From JAZMZS01 sp045120955 (GTDB lineage: Bacteria > Bacillota > Clostridia > Oscillospirales > CAG-272), in assembly GCA_045120955.1 (NCBI GenBank), contig JBGVFH010000005.1, positions 1 through 64,000 on the forward strand: a DNA stretch of 64,000 nucleotides. The letters are read 5' to 3'. Shown here in pieces: positions 8,564 through 16,171 of this stretch. Positions within the stretch are counted from its first letter, which is position 1. Every line of letters begins with the position of its first letter. The position numbers and the translations under genes are program-made. The notes under the pieces are model-generated. The model worked only from the letters and a program-made list of their open reading frames with translations, was not told the DNA's origin and searched no databases.

Positions 8564-9025
8564 GTGGCAGACAAAAAAAGCACAAAAACAATAGCATCGC
8601 ACAGACAGGCACGTCATGAGTATTTCGTGCTTGAAAGCTTCGAGGCGGGGATATCCCTTGCGGGCACCGAGGTTAAAAGTCTGCGTGAGGGAAGAGTCAA
8701 TCTCAAGGATTCCTACTGCTCGATAAAGGACGGCGAGCTGTATGTATACAATATGCATATCAGCCCGTATGAAAAGGGTAATATTTTCAACCGAGATCCC
8801 CTGCGTCCCAAAAAGTTGCTCATGCACAAAAAAGAGATAATGCGGCTCGTAGGACAGGTATCGCAAAAGGGGCTTGCACTCATTCCGCTCTCGCTGTATT
8901 TCAAAGGGCCGAGAGTAAAGATGGAGCTTGGACTTTGCAAGGGTAAAAAGCTCTATGACAAGCGTGAGACCGACGCAAAGAGGCAGGCGGCACGAGATAT
9001 CGACCGTGCAATGAAAGACAGATAA
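8564..9025 (+). CDS. smpB: SsrA-binding protein SmpB
   Basis: 153 residues from the GTG at 8564, which has GGAGG 8 bases upstream. SmpB binds tmRNA and brings it into the A site of stalled ribosomes for trans-translation. Diagnostic segments are FVLESFEAGISLAGTEVKSL, LKDSYC, MHISPYEKGN, RPKKLLMHKKEI, KGLALIPLSLYFK and the basic C-terminal tail KLYDKRETDAKRQAARDIDR. It lies 51 bases before its RNA partner ssrA and may be co-transcribed with it, since I see no clear promoter in the gap. Confidence 0.97.
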   Translation: MADKKSTKTIASHRQARHEYFVLESFEAGISLAGTEVKSLREGRVNLKDSYCSIKDGELYVYNMHISPYEKGNIFNRDPLRPKKLLMHKKEIMRLVGQVSQKGLALIPLSLYFKGPRVKMELGLCKGKKLYDKRETDAKRQAARDIDRAMKDR

Positions 9026-9076
9026 AGCCGAAGTAAAAGCATATCTCCCATGTAACTTTCGCTTTATAGGCAATAT

Positions 9077-9443
9077 GGGGCTGCAATGGTTTCGACGGGG
9101 AGACGGAGATAGGATAAGCGGGTAGAAGTGGCGAGACTTCTTTAAAAATCGCAATTTTAAATATAAACGCTAACGATAACGTAGCACTGGCAGCGTAAGC
9201 TGCTGACGCTGCCTATGGGCAGCCCGTCGCACGGTCGAGGACCACGGCTTCCGTCCGGCGTCATTTAGTGGTAAATGTGCACCGCCCTTTAGCTTTTGAA
9301 GCGGTCATACAGAAAAAAGCTCCCGAGCAATAGAGCCTGCCGATTGGCGCTGTTGCGAGGCAGAATCAAAAAATCTGCTGCACCCGGAGAAAGTCCTATC
9401 AATGTCTTTTCGGACAGGGGTTCGATTCCCCTCAGCTCCACCA
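9077..9443 (+). ncRNA. ssrA: Transfer-messenger RNA (tmRNA)
   Basis: About 367 nt. The 5' end GGGGCTGCAATGG with TTTCGACGG and the 3' end GGTTCGATTCCCC then AGCTCCACCA form the tRNA-like acceptor and T arm (GGGGCU pairs with AGCUCC). The tag reading frame most likely resumes at GCA 9151 and encodes AILNINANDNVALAA with TAA at 9196-9198. The ANDN(V)ALAA ending is typical of Clostridia and is a degradation signal for ClpXP-type proteases. The stop sits in a CAGCG/CGCTG stem. CCA is encoded. The exact resume codon is inferred from the tag pattern and the AATC context before it. Confidence 0.97.
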
Positions 9444-9481
9444 ATAGAAAAGGACACCGCAAGGTGTCTTTTTCTATTGGT
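9440..9481 (+). terminator. Long palindrome and terminator fused to the ssrA 3' end
   Basis: A 19-bp stem with loop GCAA, 5' arm ACCAATAGAAAAGGACACC and 3' arm GGTGTCTTTTTCTATTGGT, with one G-U pair. The 5' arm includes the ACCA end of tmRNA itself, so the palindrome mirrors the acceptor end rather than starting after it. Confidence 0.8.
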
Positions 9482-9620
9482 ATCGGACAGCGAAGATAGG
9501 GAAATCGAACGGGACGGTAGTGAATGACAGTCCGGGGGACTGTCAGAGCCGTCCCCGACCGAAGGGCGTCGAGCCCTGAGGCTGAGAAAAAGCGAGCAAA
9601 ACACCGACGCTTCACCTATT
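9482..9620. other. Structured noncoding tail behind ssrA
   Basis: Directly after the terminator palindrome lies a run of nested hairpins: GGGACGG...CCGTCCC enclosing TGACAGTCC/GGACTGTCA (9511-9556), then AGGGC/GCCCT. Read on the minus strand the piece next to the palindrome contains GTTCGATTTCCCT, close to the GTTCGATTCCCCT of the tmRNA T arm. This looks like an inverted, diverged copy of the tmRNA 3' end. No gene is evident; long ORFs here are antisense to tmRNA and spurious. Confidence 0.55.
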
Positions 9621-9713
9621 GACAAATTAACAATTTATGCTATAATTATTGTGAAGTTATGATTGTGATTTTCCACAATTTATTCTGCAAGTTTTCTTGA
9701 AAGGGCTACGACA

Positions 9714-9854
9714 ATGGCAGTAAACACTTGTGTGATTTATACAAACTGCATTCATATGCGCTGTATGGAACTCAAGCTCGGGAAACTGTCATATTCCTAT
9801 TGTTGCACCCAAATTGAGCATGGCATTTTGAATAATTGTATAATATTAAGTTAA
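9714..9854 (+). CDS. Possible 46-residue Cys-rich small protein
   Basis: The ORF starts at ATG 9714 after GAAAGGGC and encodes MAVNTCVIYTNCIHMRCMEL followed by KLGKLSYSYCCTQ and a tail to TAA at 9852. Six Cys in 46 residues, with CxxxxxCxxxxC spacing at the N-terminus, suggest a metal- or disulfide-stabilised miniprotein rather than chance translation. There is no homologue I recognise. It sits alone in the AT-rich patch between ssrA and the SDR gene. It could also be a random ORF. Confidence 0.35.
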   Translation: MAVNTCVIYTNCIHMRCMELKLGKLSYSYCCTQIEHGILNNCIILS

Positions 9855-9908
9855 TAATTGTGCAAGTCAAAAAATTGACTTGCATTTTTTATTTATAAGG
9901 AGAAAGCT

Positions 9909-10814
9909 ATGAAAGTATTAGTTACGGGCGGAACAACATTTGTAAGCAGATATACTGCGGAGTTTTTTGAAAAGCAAGGGCATGACGTATTTGTTTTAAA
10001 CAGAGGAACAAAGCAACAGTCAAATAGAGTTCATTTGATTAAAGCGGATCGTCACTACCTCGGTGATGCGCTTCGCTTGCACAAGTTTGATGCAGTGATA
10101 GACGTTACCGCCTATACAGGAAAGGACGTTTCTGATTTACTCGACGGGCTTGGGGGCTTTGGAAAATATATTCTGATAAGTTCGAGCGCAGTTTATCCTG
10201 AAACATTAACGCAACCGTTTAATGAAGATCAGCCTTGCGGTCTTAACATTCACTGGGGCGCATACGGAACAAACAAAATTGAGGCGGAACAAACCTTGTT
10301 ACAGAGGGTTCCCGATGCGTATATAATCCGACCGCCGTATCTCTACGGTCCGATGAACAACCTTTACCGCGAAGCGTATATTTTTGACTGTGCCGAAAAG
10401 GAAATGCCGGTTTATATTCCCGAAAACGCAGATATGCAGTTACATTTTTATCATGTACAAGACCTTTGTATGTTTATAAGTGAATTGATCAATAAGACAC
10501 CTGCGAAGCATATCTTTAACGTCGGTAATTGCCAAACACTAAGTATTCGTGATTGGGTAACTAAGTGTTATAACGTACTTTGCAAAACTCCCGAATTTGT
10601 TACGGTAAGCTCCGACATACCCGCAAGAACATATTTCCCTTTCCGCGATTACGAATACATATTAGACGTTACAAAACAAAATGCAATTCTTAAACCCGTA
10701 ATTACGCTTGAAGAGGGATTAAAAGAAAGCTATCTGTGGTATAAAGAACATAGCGCGGACGTATTGAAAAAAGACTATTTTTCCGTTATAGCGAAAAAGA
10801 TCGATATAAAATAA
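9909..10814 (+). CDS. NAD-dependent epimerase/dehydratase family protein (extended SDR)
   Basis: 301 residues. The Rossmann motif is TGGTTFVS (6-13). The active site has Ser91-93 and YxxxK as Tyr119-Lys123 (YGTNK). IIRPPYLYGP, ADMQLHFYHVQDL and IFNVGN are typical of atypical and extended SDRs acting on nucleotide sugars or related substrates. RBS AAGGAGAAAGCT. Codons are richer in A/T than in neighbouring operons, as expected for an accessory gene. It is the only intact gene of normal size in the patch behind ssrA. Substrate unknown. Confidence 0.85.
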   Translation: MKVLVTGGTTFVSRYTAEFFEKQGHDVFVLNRGTKQQSNRVHLIKADRHYLGDALRLHKFDAVIDVTAYTGKDVSDLLDGLGGFGKYILISSSAVYPETLTQPFNEDQPCGLNIHWGAYGTNKIEAEQTLLQRVPDAYIIRPPYLYGPMNNLYREAYIFDCAEKEMPVYIPENADMQLHFYHVQDLCMFISELINKTPAKHIFNVGNCQTLSIRDWVTKCYNVLCKTPEFVTVSSDIPARTYFPFRDYEYILDVTKQNAILKPVITLEEGLKESYLWYKEHSADVLKKDYFSVIAKKIDIK

Positions 10815-10944
10815 ATCAATATAAAAAACTTCACAATGGAATATGGCGTTAGCTTCACTCAGAAAACGTCTCTGCGGATTCGTTTTTGCCCATGACCTTT
10901 CGTTATTCTCCAAAAAACAAAGTGGCTCCTTATAGAGTATACGC

Positions 10945-10979
10945 AACCCCGACAGCTCAAAAATCTGTCGGGGTTCGTT
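10945..10979 (+). terminator. Probable terminator hairpin
   Basis: AACCCCGACAG pairs with CTGTCGGGGTT around a 9-base loop, followed by CGTTTT. It can serve the SDR gene; the convergent TIGR04076-like relic ends 20 bases away. Confidence 0.6.
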
Positions 10980-10994
10980 TTGTGTGTAATAAGT

Positions 10995-11341
10995 TTAAGC
11001 TTTCGGGCGTGGTTTATTGGGCAACGGCTTTCCTGTTTCATCTCTGTTTATGGGAGTTGCCTTAAGTTGAAAGCAAATGCTTCTGCAAGGGCAATGAAAA
11101 TCCATTTCATATTTTTCTTTCAATCCTCTATATATAAAATCCCCACCGCAACGAACAACTTCACACCAGGTGAACAATTCCGCCATTACTTGCGGACACA
11201 TTCCTTCAGGGCATTCATAAAAAAAGGTAAATTTATCGCCTTTTTCTATGCCAAGTCTGCAATTTGCTGCTTTTACATCTATAGCAGTTAATTCAAATTT
11301 CCAATCCTGAACAACCCATTTTTGCTAATATGTTTCTTCAT
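10995..11341 (-). pseudogene. TIGR04076-like protein, frameshifted near its start
   Basis: The frame ending at 10995 is open back to a TAG near 11328 but has no plausible start at its N-terminus. It reads KWVVQDWKFELTAIDVKAAN, then CRLGIEKGDKFTF, CPEGMCPQ, CGGDF and FHCPCRSICFQLKA. The G-x-C...GDKF, CP, GGDF and C-terminal CP..FxL pattern resembles small Cys-containing TIGR04076 proteins. The only start nearby is ATG 11341 (MKKHISK) in another frame; slipping at the A5 run (11319-11323 on the plus strand) would join the two. No RBS is visible at that ATG. I read it as a decaying accessory gene. The family call is by eye. Confidence 0.45.
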
Positions 11342-11431
11342 ATATAAATAATTTTTGCTTTTATTGTAAGTTTCGCATTTGTGATACAAACGCATCGAGT
11401 AAAGCCCATACCCCAAAAGCTGCAGGTTTTC

Positions 11432-11458
11432 AAAGGCTCCCTCCGGGAGGGAGGCTTT
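11432..11458. repeat. 12-bp palindrome
   Basis: AAAGGCTCCCTC and GAGGGAGGCTTT flank CGG with one mismatch. There is no T-run on either side, so a terminator role is doubtful. It lies downstream of the DUF559 relic. Confidence 0.5.
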
Positions 11459-11477
11459 CACGACGGCATCAATATAC

Positions 11478-11801
11478 TCACAGATACCCCCGAAAATTTG
11501 TGTTGATTTGTTGGTTTATAAATCGTATGATTTTCAGATCATATCCTTCAAGGACTTCCGTGCGAAATTCGTCCCTTTATCTGCCTTCTTTTGTATAATG
11601 CTGTTAACCATCAATTTCTATGATCAATTTTGCCTTTTGGCAATAAAAATCCGCAATAAAATCATCTATTGCCTTTTGGCGTTGAAATCTTATTTCGTAT
11701 TTTGATAAGAAATCGTACCACAGATGATTCTCTTCATGCGTTGCATTTTTGCGAAGATTTTTGGCAAGAGTAATATTCTTTTCGTTATAATCAAGTGACA
11801 T
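11478..11801 (-). pseudogene. DUF559 (Vsr-like endonuclease fold) protein with two nonsense codons
   Basis: The start has a strong RBS (GGAGGAG). Residues 1-65 (MSLDYNEKN...RFQRQKAIDDFIADFY...LIIEIDG) match the N-terminal two thirds of DUF559, ending in the catalytic-site EIDG. A TAA then replaces the codon before QHY (family pattern IDGxQHY). The same frame continues through TKEGR, a second TAA, and RDEFRTEVLEGYDLKIIRFI to TGA at 11478. The frame is otherwise intact with conserved residues on both sides of each stop, so two point mutations inactivated a complete gene. The family lies in the restriction-endonuclease-like fold. Confidence 0.75.
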
Positions 11802-11955
11802 ATTTACTCCTCCAAAGTGTTATTGTGCCTATTATAACACAAAATCGGCAGAGAAAATAATATCTCTGCCAAAGTTTATAAACGTCCTTATGAGAAAGAG
11901 CATAAGGTGCTTCTTTCCCTTTTTGACGCTTTTTATGCTAATTTTTATGCAATTA

Positions 11956-11984
11956 TTGACACTTGCACCTGTTTATGCTAAAAT
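11956..11984 (+). promoter_or_regulatory. Sigma-A type promoter for the PsiE-like gene
   Basis: TTGACA (11956-11961), exactly 17 bp, TAAAAT (11979-11984); near consensus. Confidence 0.8.
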
Positions 11985-12022
11985 ATATGCAACAATCTTT
12001 AATAAGACGGAGAGGTGCCGGC

Positions 12023-12505
12023 ATGAAAAGACACCAAAGAAATCTCAACCGCAGAAAAAAAGTACAGGAGCTGCTGTACGAAATATCATTTTATCTTGAG
12101 CTCGTTGCGGCGCTGATAGTTATCATTCTGATAATCGCGCAAACCGCAGGGCTTGTTATGAATATGGTATCAAATTCAAGCATGCTCACGCATTCGGACG
12201 AATTTACGTCATTTCTCGGAAAGTGTCTGAACATAGTCATTGGAATTGAGTTTTTAAAAATGCTCTGCCGCCACAATATGGACGCAGTTATCGAGGTATT
12301 GCTCTTCACTCTCGCAAGACACCTGATAGTAAAGCAATTTGAAATACTTGAAGGTCTTATTTGCGTAGTTGCGATATCGCTTTTGTTCGTGGTTCGAAGA
12401 TTTCTGTTCGTTGCTCACATAGACAATGTGTACGATGAATTCAAAAAGGACAAGGAAGAAGCAAACGAGAGCCCCGACGGAGAAAAGCTCGAAGAATATG
12501 TGTAA
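12023..12505 (+). CDS. PsiE-like integral membrane protein
   Basis: 160 residues from ATG 12023 (GGAGAGGTG upstream). Four hydrophobic helices are visible: LVAALIVIILIIAQTAGLVM, FLGKCLNIVIGIEFLKML, VIEVLLFTLARHLIV and LICVVAISLLFVVRRFLF. The segment FLKMLCRH...VIEVLLFTLARHLIV resembles phosphate-starvation-inducible PsiE family proteins. The tail is highly charged. It has its own near-consensus promoter and a very strong terminator. No Pho box like those at the pst promoter was found upstream, so phosphate control is not supported here. Confidence 0.6.
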   Translation: MKRHQRNLNRRKKVQELLYEISFYLELVAALIVIILIIAQTAGLVMNMVSNSSMLTHSDEFTSFLGKCLNIVIGIEFLKMLCRHNMDAVIEVLLFTLARHLIVKQFEILEGLICVVAISLLFVVRRFLFVAHIDNVYDEFKKDKEEANESPDGEKLEEYV

Positions 12506-12555
12506 AGCTCACTCGTGCACCAAGAGCTAATAACACATTTTTATATATAAAAGTA

Positions 12556-12600
12556 CCCCATCACCTACCCCGCAGTATGCGGGGTAGGTGATGGGGTTTT
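12556..12600 (+). terminator. Very strong intrinsic terminator
   Basis: A perfect 19-bp stem CCCCATCACCTACCCCGCA / TGCGGGGTAGGTGATGGGG with a GTA loop, followed by TTTTGTTT. Confidence 0.92.
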
Positions 12601-12662
12601 GTTTGAGCGAGGTATGGAGATCAGCTATGACTCTCTTTATTTAATTTTTAAATTGCGTCAGC

Positions 12663-14180
12663 TCAGTCCGTAACATAATTTACAAACTGTATCTCGGTAA
12701 TACCGGTGCCTTCCATTGACTCTTCTGCAGCGGTGAAGCTGATTTCAAGCTTGCTGATAAGCGTCCCCTCGGGGAGCTTTGAAAATACAGCGACAGCCGG
12801 AGAGCCTTTAATCGACGAGAATTTCACATCCTCGATCCTATACGTGCCGTTTATCGTTACATCCATCGTATTCGGCTCTGTAAAGCTCGAATATGATGAA
12901 TACACCCACATCGTATCTATTCTCTGCGGAGTATCAAAGCTGACGGTAAGCGTATCTCCATCCTTAAATTCTACCACTCCTATCAGGCTGTGAGATATAT
13001 TTCCGTCGCAAAGAACGCTAAGCTCCTGTTCTTTTTCCATCTCGGCACTCAGCTCAAATTCTCCGTCGTATTTCTGCGTACCGTTTATACCGTCAGGCAA
13101 GGGCATCTTTGTATTTGTCGGTCCGTTTACATAAGGCGTACCGTCCTCCTCGAACATGAGCTGATCTATATAAAGCGACCTGCCCCCGTCGGTGTTCGGA
13201 GGTACCGTATGTGAGTGGTAGGTGAGATATATCTCATCCCCGATATACAAAAGATTGCAATGTCCCGAGCCTGTAATGGTTTCGCCGTTTCCGTAAAGTA
13301 TACGGCTGTCCTCGGGCTTTTCATAAAGTCCGAGCACCGTGTCAGAGACGGCATACCCTACAGAATAATGCTCGCTTTGGTAGTAGTTTGCGCTGTAGAG
13401 AAGATAGTACCTGCCGTCACGCTTAAATACCACCGGTCCTTCATTCCAGAGCGTATTTCCGCTCTTGAGCTCCCACTTATAGGTAGGTGTGGCGCAAAGA
13501 ACGGGCTCACCGATAAGAGTCATCAGGTCGTTGCTGACCTCAATACCGTATGACTGGCTGACACGCTTACCGTCGATCTTGTTTGTAGAACAGTCCTTTG
13601 AATAAAACAGATACGTTCTTCCGTCGTCATCCTCAAAAAAGCTCACATCAATTACGCTGTAGTCGGGAGCAAGCAGAGGTTTGTCTTGAAGCGGCTTGAA
13701 TTTTCCGTTCGGCGTGTCACACACAGCAATATCGACATGGAAAATATCGTCCTTATCCTTTGCACAGTAGAAAAGATAAAATTTGCCGTTGTATTCATGC
13801 ACCTCCGGCGCCCACAGATACTTGACCGCCCATGTCGTGTCTGTTACCGAAAAGATAGGCTCGCTTTGGCTCGTCCATGAAAGCAAATTCTTGGAAGTTC
13901 TTACAGACAGCGTTTTATTGCCCGTGCTGTAAAGATAATATGTACCGTCATGCTCAATTATCATAGGGTCGGCGGCACTGTCCGTAAGCGGATTTTGATA
14001 AAACATACCCGGGCGGAGCATGCTGTTTTTTACTTCTGTGAGTGTTGTTTCGGTGCCCGTGTCCGCAGTTGTGTCGCTGCCGCTTTGCTCAGAGCCGCCC
14101 GTGCCGCATCCCGAAAGCGCCATTAGGCAAAAGAGCATCGCCATGAGTCCTGCCAATGTTTTTGTGCATTGATGTTTCAT
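12663..14180 (-). CDS. GH43 family glycoside hydrolase, lipoprotein
   Basis: About 505 residues from ATG 14180 (GAGGTG upstream; a GTG at 14195 lacks an RBS). The lipobox LMALSGC puts the anchor at Cys25. The five-bladed propeller carries all three GH43 acidic residues: Asp71 (AADPMII, base), Asp178 (VIDVSFF, pKa modulator) and Glu247 (WNEGP, acid). A C-terminal beta domain (about 385-505) resembles a F5/8-type carbohydrate-binding module. Expected activity is arabinofuranosidase or xylosidase on plant glycans at the cell surface. It lies 22 bases after the glutaminase-like gene in one operon, with a divergent AraC-type regulator. Confidence 0.88.
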   Translation of the reverse strand: MKHQCTKTLAGLMAMLFCLMALSGCGTGGSEQSGSDTTADTGTETTLTEVKNSMLRPGMFYQNPLTDSAADPMIIEHDGTYYLYSTGNKTLSVRTSKNLLSWTSQSEPIFSVTDTTWAVKYLWAPEVHEYNGKFYLFYCAKDKDDIFHVDIAVCDTPNGKFKPLQDKPLLAPDYSVIDVSFFEDDDGRTYLFYSKDCSTNKIDGKRVSQSYGIEVSNDLMTLIGEPVLCATPTYKWELKSGNTLWNEGPVVFKRDGRYYLLYSANYYQSEHYSVGYAVSDTVLGLYEKPEDSRILYGNGETITGSGHCNLLYIGDEIYLTYHSHTVPPNTDGGRSLYIDQLMFEEDGTPYVNGPTNTKMPLPDGINGTQKYDGEFELSAEMEKEQELSVLCDGNISHSLIGVVEFKDGDTLTVSFDTPQRIDTMWVYSSYSSFTEPNTMDVTINGTYRIEDVKFSSIKGSPAVAVFSKLPEGTLISKLEISFTAAEESMEGTGITEIQFVNYVTD

Positions 14181-14202
14181 ACGTACACCTCGCATTTTAT
14201 AT

Positions 14203-16074
14203 TTAATTTAGCATTAGCTTGATAAAAAGTCCGCCCTGTACCGTGCGATGACGGAAATGCAACATATTCGTGGTATCACAGTAGAACCAGTCGGGCATCG
14301 GAGACCATGTACGCATGGTGTTGTACGCACGCCAGAGAGACGAGACAAGAAGCTTGAAGTCTTCATTGCTGTCGCTGAGCGAAGCTGCCCAGACCAGCCA
14401 ATCGGACTTGGTATATTTTTCTCTTGAGTCGAGCGGAACACCGTACGGGAGCATTTCCTTTTTATAACGGGCGATCTCCCCGTCATAAAAGCTCTTCGGG
14501 AACAGCTCCGTACCCCATATCTTATCCCAAACGGAGTTATACTTGAGAGAGAAGGTATCGGGCTTATCATAAGTCAAGCGGAAGCTTCCGTCAGGGTTTG
14601 CGGCACGCTCGATAAGCGAGTCGGCGTATTCCTTCGCCTTTGCCATCATTTCCTTTGCCTCCTCGTCCCTCGAAAGCATGGAAAGTATCCTGCTGTAGCC
14701 TGCAATTCCCATGATCGCCTTTATCGAAAGATTTACGTTATGAGCAAGTCTGCCCGCAAAATCATCCGTGCAAAGCTGATCCTCCGGATCATATCCGTAT
14801 TTTATTAGATATTCGTTCCATTGCTTTATCGTTTCAAGATACGGCTCTACAAATGAGGTGTTGCCGTCAGCGTCGCAAATAGCGGCGAAGAGGATGATCA
14901 TATTTCCGCATTCCTCGACAGGCATCTGTCCCTCTCTTTTGTTTGCGCAATAAACCTGACCGTTAAGCAGAGGATACTGTCCTACGTCGTGCGGTGCAAA
15001 GTCATATATCCAGGCATCGCTCGCAGCATAGTGCATGACGGGGCGCAGCATTCCCTTGAGCAGCTCCGTATTATAAAGCAAAAACATCGGCGCTGACGGA
15101 TATGTTACGTCGACCGTAGCTGCACAGCCGTTTGAATGGCACTCCTTTGATATATACAGATTGTTGCCCTCTTTGTCAACGACAAGCTTGTGCGCCGCCA
15201 TTACCTGACGGTAAGCAAGAAGCAAAAGCTCCGCATACTCCTCTGAGCCTTTGGCTATAGCATCTGCCTTTATTTTATCAGAAAATGTGTTGCATTTCAA
15301 CAGAAGCTCATCGTACTCCGCAACAGCCTCAGCGATAGCCTCCTCGATAGTCTTGCCGTCCTTTTTCCAATACGCCTTGAGATTTTCTCCGAAGTATACT
15401 ATACTCTCGATATCGTCATAGGCAAACACGAAAAGTGCATCGTTGTCAAGCTGCTTTTGTGCATAGACGGCATACATATCGAAAAACACCTCGTTGTCAA
15501 CTTCACCCTCGCCCTCGACGCCGAGATAAAAATATCCCCAGTCGATGCGTATATCGTCGCCGCTTCTCCAAAGCACCTTTTGGTCGCCTTTACCCATTTT
15601 TACAGCGGTAACTCCGGGAATGTCGACCTTGCGGCTGTAGGCTCTGCCCTCTCCTTTTTTGTTGAGGACAAGCTCCTCGCTGCAGGAAAACTTGACCTTG
15701 ACAGTATGCTCGGCACCGTCAATACTCTCGTACATGACCTTACAATATGCAACGGGACGGGACGCATAGTACAGCTGATCTGCGAGCATCGGAGAGGTAA
15801 AACGGACGGTGAGCTTTATTTGTTTGTTTGTATATACGACAGTTGTGGAAAAAGCATCTATGTCGGTGCTCTCGACCGTCATGCTCGCAACAGACGAGCC
15901 TCTTGCTTTTTCTCCCAAAAAATGATATTCGGCACCGTCAACGAAAACTCTGCCGATGATGTGATTGGGCTTTCCGGTCCAATGTATGGTGCGTTTTAAG
16001 ACGGAGTCCTCTGTCCATATCGAAAAGTAAGGGTCAATATTAATAATAGGGGTTGCGGGCGGGCGCATTTTCAT
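14203..16074 (-). CDS. Glutaminase-domain (DUF4965/DUF1793-type) protein
   Basis: 623 residues, no signal peptide. The N-terminus PPATPIINIDPYFSIW is the DUF4964-like start. A beta-sandwich region follows (to about residue 260), then an alpha-rich region with SKECHSNGCAATVDVTYPSA, IYDFAPHDVGQYP and MPVEECGNMIIL, which are hallmark segments of GtaA-like proteins. The family is named for fungal glutaminase A, but the toroidal architecture and this gene's partnership with a GH43 enzyme and an AraC regulator favour a role in sugar breakdown (inference). It is first in the operon; RBS AAGGAGG. Confidence 0.85.
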   Translation of the reverse strand: MKMRPPATPIINIDPYFSIWTEDSVLKRTIHWTGKPNHIIGRVFVDGAEYHFLGEKARGSSVASMTVESTDIDAFSTTVVYTNKQIKLTVRFTSPMLADQLYYASRPVAYCKVMYESIDGAEHTVKVKFSCSEELVLNKKGEGRAYSRKVDIPGVTAVKMGKGDQKVLWRSGDDIRIDWGYFYLGVEGEGEVDNEVFFDMYAVYAQKQLDNDALFVFAYDDIESIVYFGENLKAYWKKDGKTIEEAIAEAVAEYDELLLKCNTFSDKIKADAIAKGSEEYAELLLLAYRQVMAAHKLVVDKEGNNLYISKECHSNGCAATVDVTYPSAPMFLLYNTELLKGMLRPVMHYAASDAWIYDFAPHDVGQYPLLNGQVYCANKREGQMPVEECGNMIILFAAICDADGNTSFVEPYLETIKQWNEYLIKYGYDPEDQLCTDDFAGRLAHNVNLSIKAIMGIAGYSRILSMLSRDEEAKEMMAKAKEYADSLIERAANPDGSFRLTYDKPDTFSLKYNSVWDKIWGTELFPKSFYDGEIARYKKEMLPYGVPLDSREKYTKSDWLVWAASLSDSNEDFKLLVSSLWRAYNTMRTWSPMPDWFYCDTTNMLHFRHRTVQGGLFIKLMLN

Positions 16075-16109
16075 ATGCTTTATCCTCCTTGAAATTTTAT
16101 TCTATTTGT

Positions 16110-16138
16110 ATTATAATTGAATTATCAGATTTTTACAT
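16110..16138 (-). promoter_or_regulatory. Promoter of the glutaminase-like/GH43 operon
   Basis: On the minus strand TATAAT (plus 16110-16115) is perfect, but 17 bp upstream there is only a weak -35 (TATGTA-like). A good -10 with a poor -35 fits activation by the divergent AraC-type regulator. Confidence 0.5.
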
Positions 16139-16171
16139 AGTAATTTCAAGTAAGAAAGTGAGGAAAACAAT

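Noticed and set aside
9289..9625. ORFs of about 100 residues on both strands across the end of ssrA
   Set aside because: They are antisense or sense readings of tmRNA and its tail, have no RBS, and are the kind of spurious protein often predicted over ssrA.
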